A DNA stretch of 35,410 nt. Source: an uncultured Mediterraneibacter sp. (GTDB lineage Bacteria; Bacillota; Clostridia; Lachnospirales; Lachnospiraceae). The stretch lies in contig CALWFV010000037.1 in NCBI GenBank assembly GCA_944377745.1, positions 1 to 35,410 on the forward strand. The letters are read 5' to 3'. The notes below the pieces were generated by a model that did not search any database, was not told the DNA's origin, and saw only the letters and a program-made list of their open reading frames with translations. The translations under genes were made by a program, and so were the position numbers. This document shows, piece by piece, positions 34,383-35,410 of this stretch (positions are counted from its first letter, which is position 1; each line of letters starts with the position of its first letter).

Positions 34383-34411
34383 ATTATTGCATAGAATAGA
34401 TTTTTTGTCAA
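34383..34411 (-). promoter_or_regulatory. Promoter of pheST
   Basis: A consensus TTGACA (minus strand, 34411-34406) and AATAAT (34388-34383) have a 17-base spacer. The -35 overlaps the last codon region of the upstream yihY-type gene, which stops at 34408. Transcription should start near 34376, at the 5' end of the T-box. Confidence 0.85.
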
Positions 34412-35292
34412 TAAAGACTGCCTGTTCGGCCGGACAAATTTTCCGCCCCAGCCACTTTTTTCTCCCCCCGATATTCTTCCAGAAGTGCATTCACTTCCCC
34501 TCCGAGCAAAATGATATACATACATCCATAAAGCCAGAGCATGATGAGCACAATGGTCGTAAGACTTCCATACATATCGGAAAATCCTGTAAAAATATCC
34601 AAATAAACGGAAAATATGAAGGAAATAAAAAGCCAGCCGCATGCGGTAAACACAGCTCCCGGAAGCTGCTTGCGCAGTGTCGTCTTTGCCATATTGCTCC
34701 GGTTCGGAAGAAACTTATACACAATATCCCAGAAAACAGTCAGAACGATCAGAGTGACCACTGTGCGTATCCGAATCACAAAATCCACAACTCTGCTGAG
34801 GAACGGAACATGTTCATAAAGTATCACGCTGATACTGTTTCCGAACACGGAGAGAACCAGCGACAGCATAATGGCAAGAAGGAATATCACTGTATAAAGA
34901 GATGCTCTGAGCCTGAGATAAACATAATTTCTCGTCTCCGTATTATCATAAATACAGTTCAGCCCGTATGTTACAGACAATACTCCTTTTCCCGCAGACC
35001 AGAGAGCAACGATAATGGTCACCGGGATCACCCCGGATCCATCATATACCTGAATCACAATGGCCCGGATCAGAGGCGCCACAGAAGAAGGAAAGACCTG
35101 CAGTACAGCCTCAAGTACGTCATTCATGGTAACAGGGGTAAACTGAACCATGGTGAGCAGAAGGAGAAAAATCGGAATCAGAGACAGCACAAAAAAATAA
35201 GCCGCCTGAGCCGCGTATGCCCCCATATGATGCGCAGTAACTGCATCTGTGATTTTAAGTATACTTCTTATGATCTTTGATCTCTTTTTCAT
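34408..35292 (-). CDS. YihY/BrkB-family inner membrane protein
   Basis: A polytopic membrane protein of the YihY/virulence factor BrkB family with about six helices, 294 residues. Its function is unsettled. The old name ribonuclease BN does not apply. Conserved features are AYAAQAAYFFVLSLIPIFLL in helix 1, IVALWSAGKGVLSVTYGLN, WDIVYKFLPN, LPGAVFTACGWLFIS, and YGSLTTIVLIMLWLYGCMY followed by LLGGEVNALLEE. An ATG at 35307 would add five residues, but AGGAG inside those codons stands 6 bases before ATG 35292, which is the better start. Its promoter is not visible. The intron end 43 bp upstream separates it from whatever lies beyond the window. Confidence 0.92.
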   Translation of the reverse strand: MKKRSKIIRSILKITDAVTAHHMGAYAAQAAYFFVLSLIPIFLLLLTMVQFTPVTMNDVLEAVLQVFPSSVAPLIRAIVIQVYDGSGVIPVTIIVALWSAGKGVLSVTYGLNCIYDNTETRNYVYLRLRASLYTVIFLLAIMLSLVLSVFGNSISVILYEHVPFLSRVVDFVIRIRTVVTLIVLTVFWDIVYKFLPNRSNMAKTTLRKQLPGAVFTACGWLFISFIFSVYLDIFTGFSDMYGSLTTIVLIMLWLYGCMYIILLGGEVNALLEEYRGEKKVAGAENLSGRTGSLY

Positions 35293-35334
35293 GATCTGCT
35301 CCTGCATACCTTAGTTTCTTAATAACTCAGTCCA

Positions 35335-35410
35335 ATAGGGTAGAGGGAGAATAAAATCTCGCCCCTCCCGTTGAACCGTACGTACGGGTCTCGTATACGG
35401 CTCTACAACT
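35335..35410 (-). mobile_element. 3' end of a group II intron (domains V and VI), cut by the window edge
   Basis: On the minus strand, domain V is a 31-base hairpin from 35403 to 35373 starting GAGCCGTATACG and ending CGTACGGTTC. It has the AGC catalytic triad and a two-base CG bulge. Domain VI follows (about 35369-35339): GGGAGGGGCGAGA pairs with TCTCCCTCTACCC around one unpaired A (opposite position 35341). This bulged A lies 7-8 bases from the presumed 3' splice site after CCCTAT (35335), as expected for the branch point. The rest of the intron, and any reverse transcriptase gene, lie to the right of the window. The intron is in the same orientation as the yihY-type gene. Confidence 0.85.

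Noticed and set aside
34408-35292. Ribonuclease BN as the function of the YihY-type protein
   Set aside because: The protein is a polytopic membrane protein without nuclease motifs. The name is a historical misassignment of the family.
1-35410. CRISPR arrays, tRNA or rRNA genes, prophage or IS transposase genes
   Set aside because: I saw no regularly spaced repeats, cloverleaf tRNA, rRNA sequence or transposase-like frames. The only mobile element signal is the group II intron end.

Overview
The window looks like a chromosomal segment of a gut Clostridia, most likely Lachnospiraceae (inference). The reasons are the gene families present (GPH sugar symporter, many cytoplasmic glycosidases, AraC regulators), a pheST operon led by a Phe T-box, a gut-type M26 peptidase relic with cohesin-like and dockerin modules, strong AGGAGG-type ribosome binding sites, and the 3' end of a bacterial group II intron.

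Layout, left to right. (1) Positions 1-230 hold no gene I can name, only hairpins, one of them a good minus-strand terminator. (2) Positions 231-6090 (minus) are the wreck of one large secreted ZmpB/IgA1-protease-type M26 metallopeptidase gene. It is broken by an out-of-frame junction in its cohesin-like module and by an in-frame TAG where the HExxH catalytic core should be. (3) Positions 6200-23082 (minus) hold eight glycoside-utilisation genes in a row: GH3 (permuted, membrane-tethered), GH78, GPH symporter, GH1, GH3, GH43, GH2, GH78. Several are coupled or closely spaced. (4) Positions 23292-24773 (plus) hold, divergently, a 76-residue protein of unknown function and an AraC-family regulator, closed by a strong terminator. 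(5) Positions 24861-27783 hold a maltose/galactoside-type O-acetyltransferase, a second AraC regulator, a YhcH/YjgK/YiaL protein coupled to a possibly truncated HExxH protein, and an SMR transporter. (6) Positions 27831-29027 hold an AT-rich DUF4143-type ATPase that looks acquired. (7) Positions 29363-34376 (minus) hold the Phe T-box, pheS, pheT and queA. (8) Positions 34408-35292 (minus) hold a YihY/BrkB membrane protein, and the last ~76 bases are the 3' end (domains V and VI) of a minus-strand group II intron that continues beyond the window.

How the genes work together (inference). The eight-gene cluster plus the divergent AraC regulator reads as a locus for rhamnose-decorated plant glycosides (flavonoid rhamnoglucosides, saponins or similar). 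The symporter imports intact small glycosides, two different GH78 enzymes remove rhamnose, and GH1, GH3, GH2 and GH43 enzymes remove the remaining beta-linked glucose, galactose or related sugars. None of these enzymes has an export signal. A GTTATCGT-containing motif occurs both upstream of the first gene and in the gap before GH2, and is a candidate operator of the regulator.
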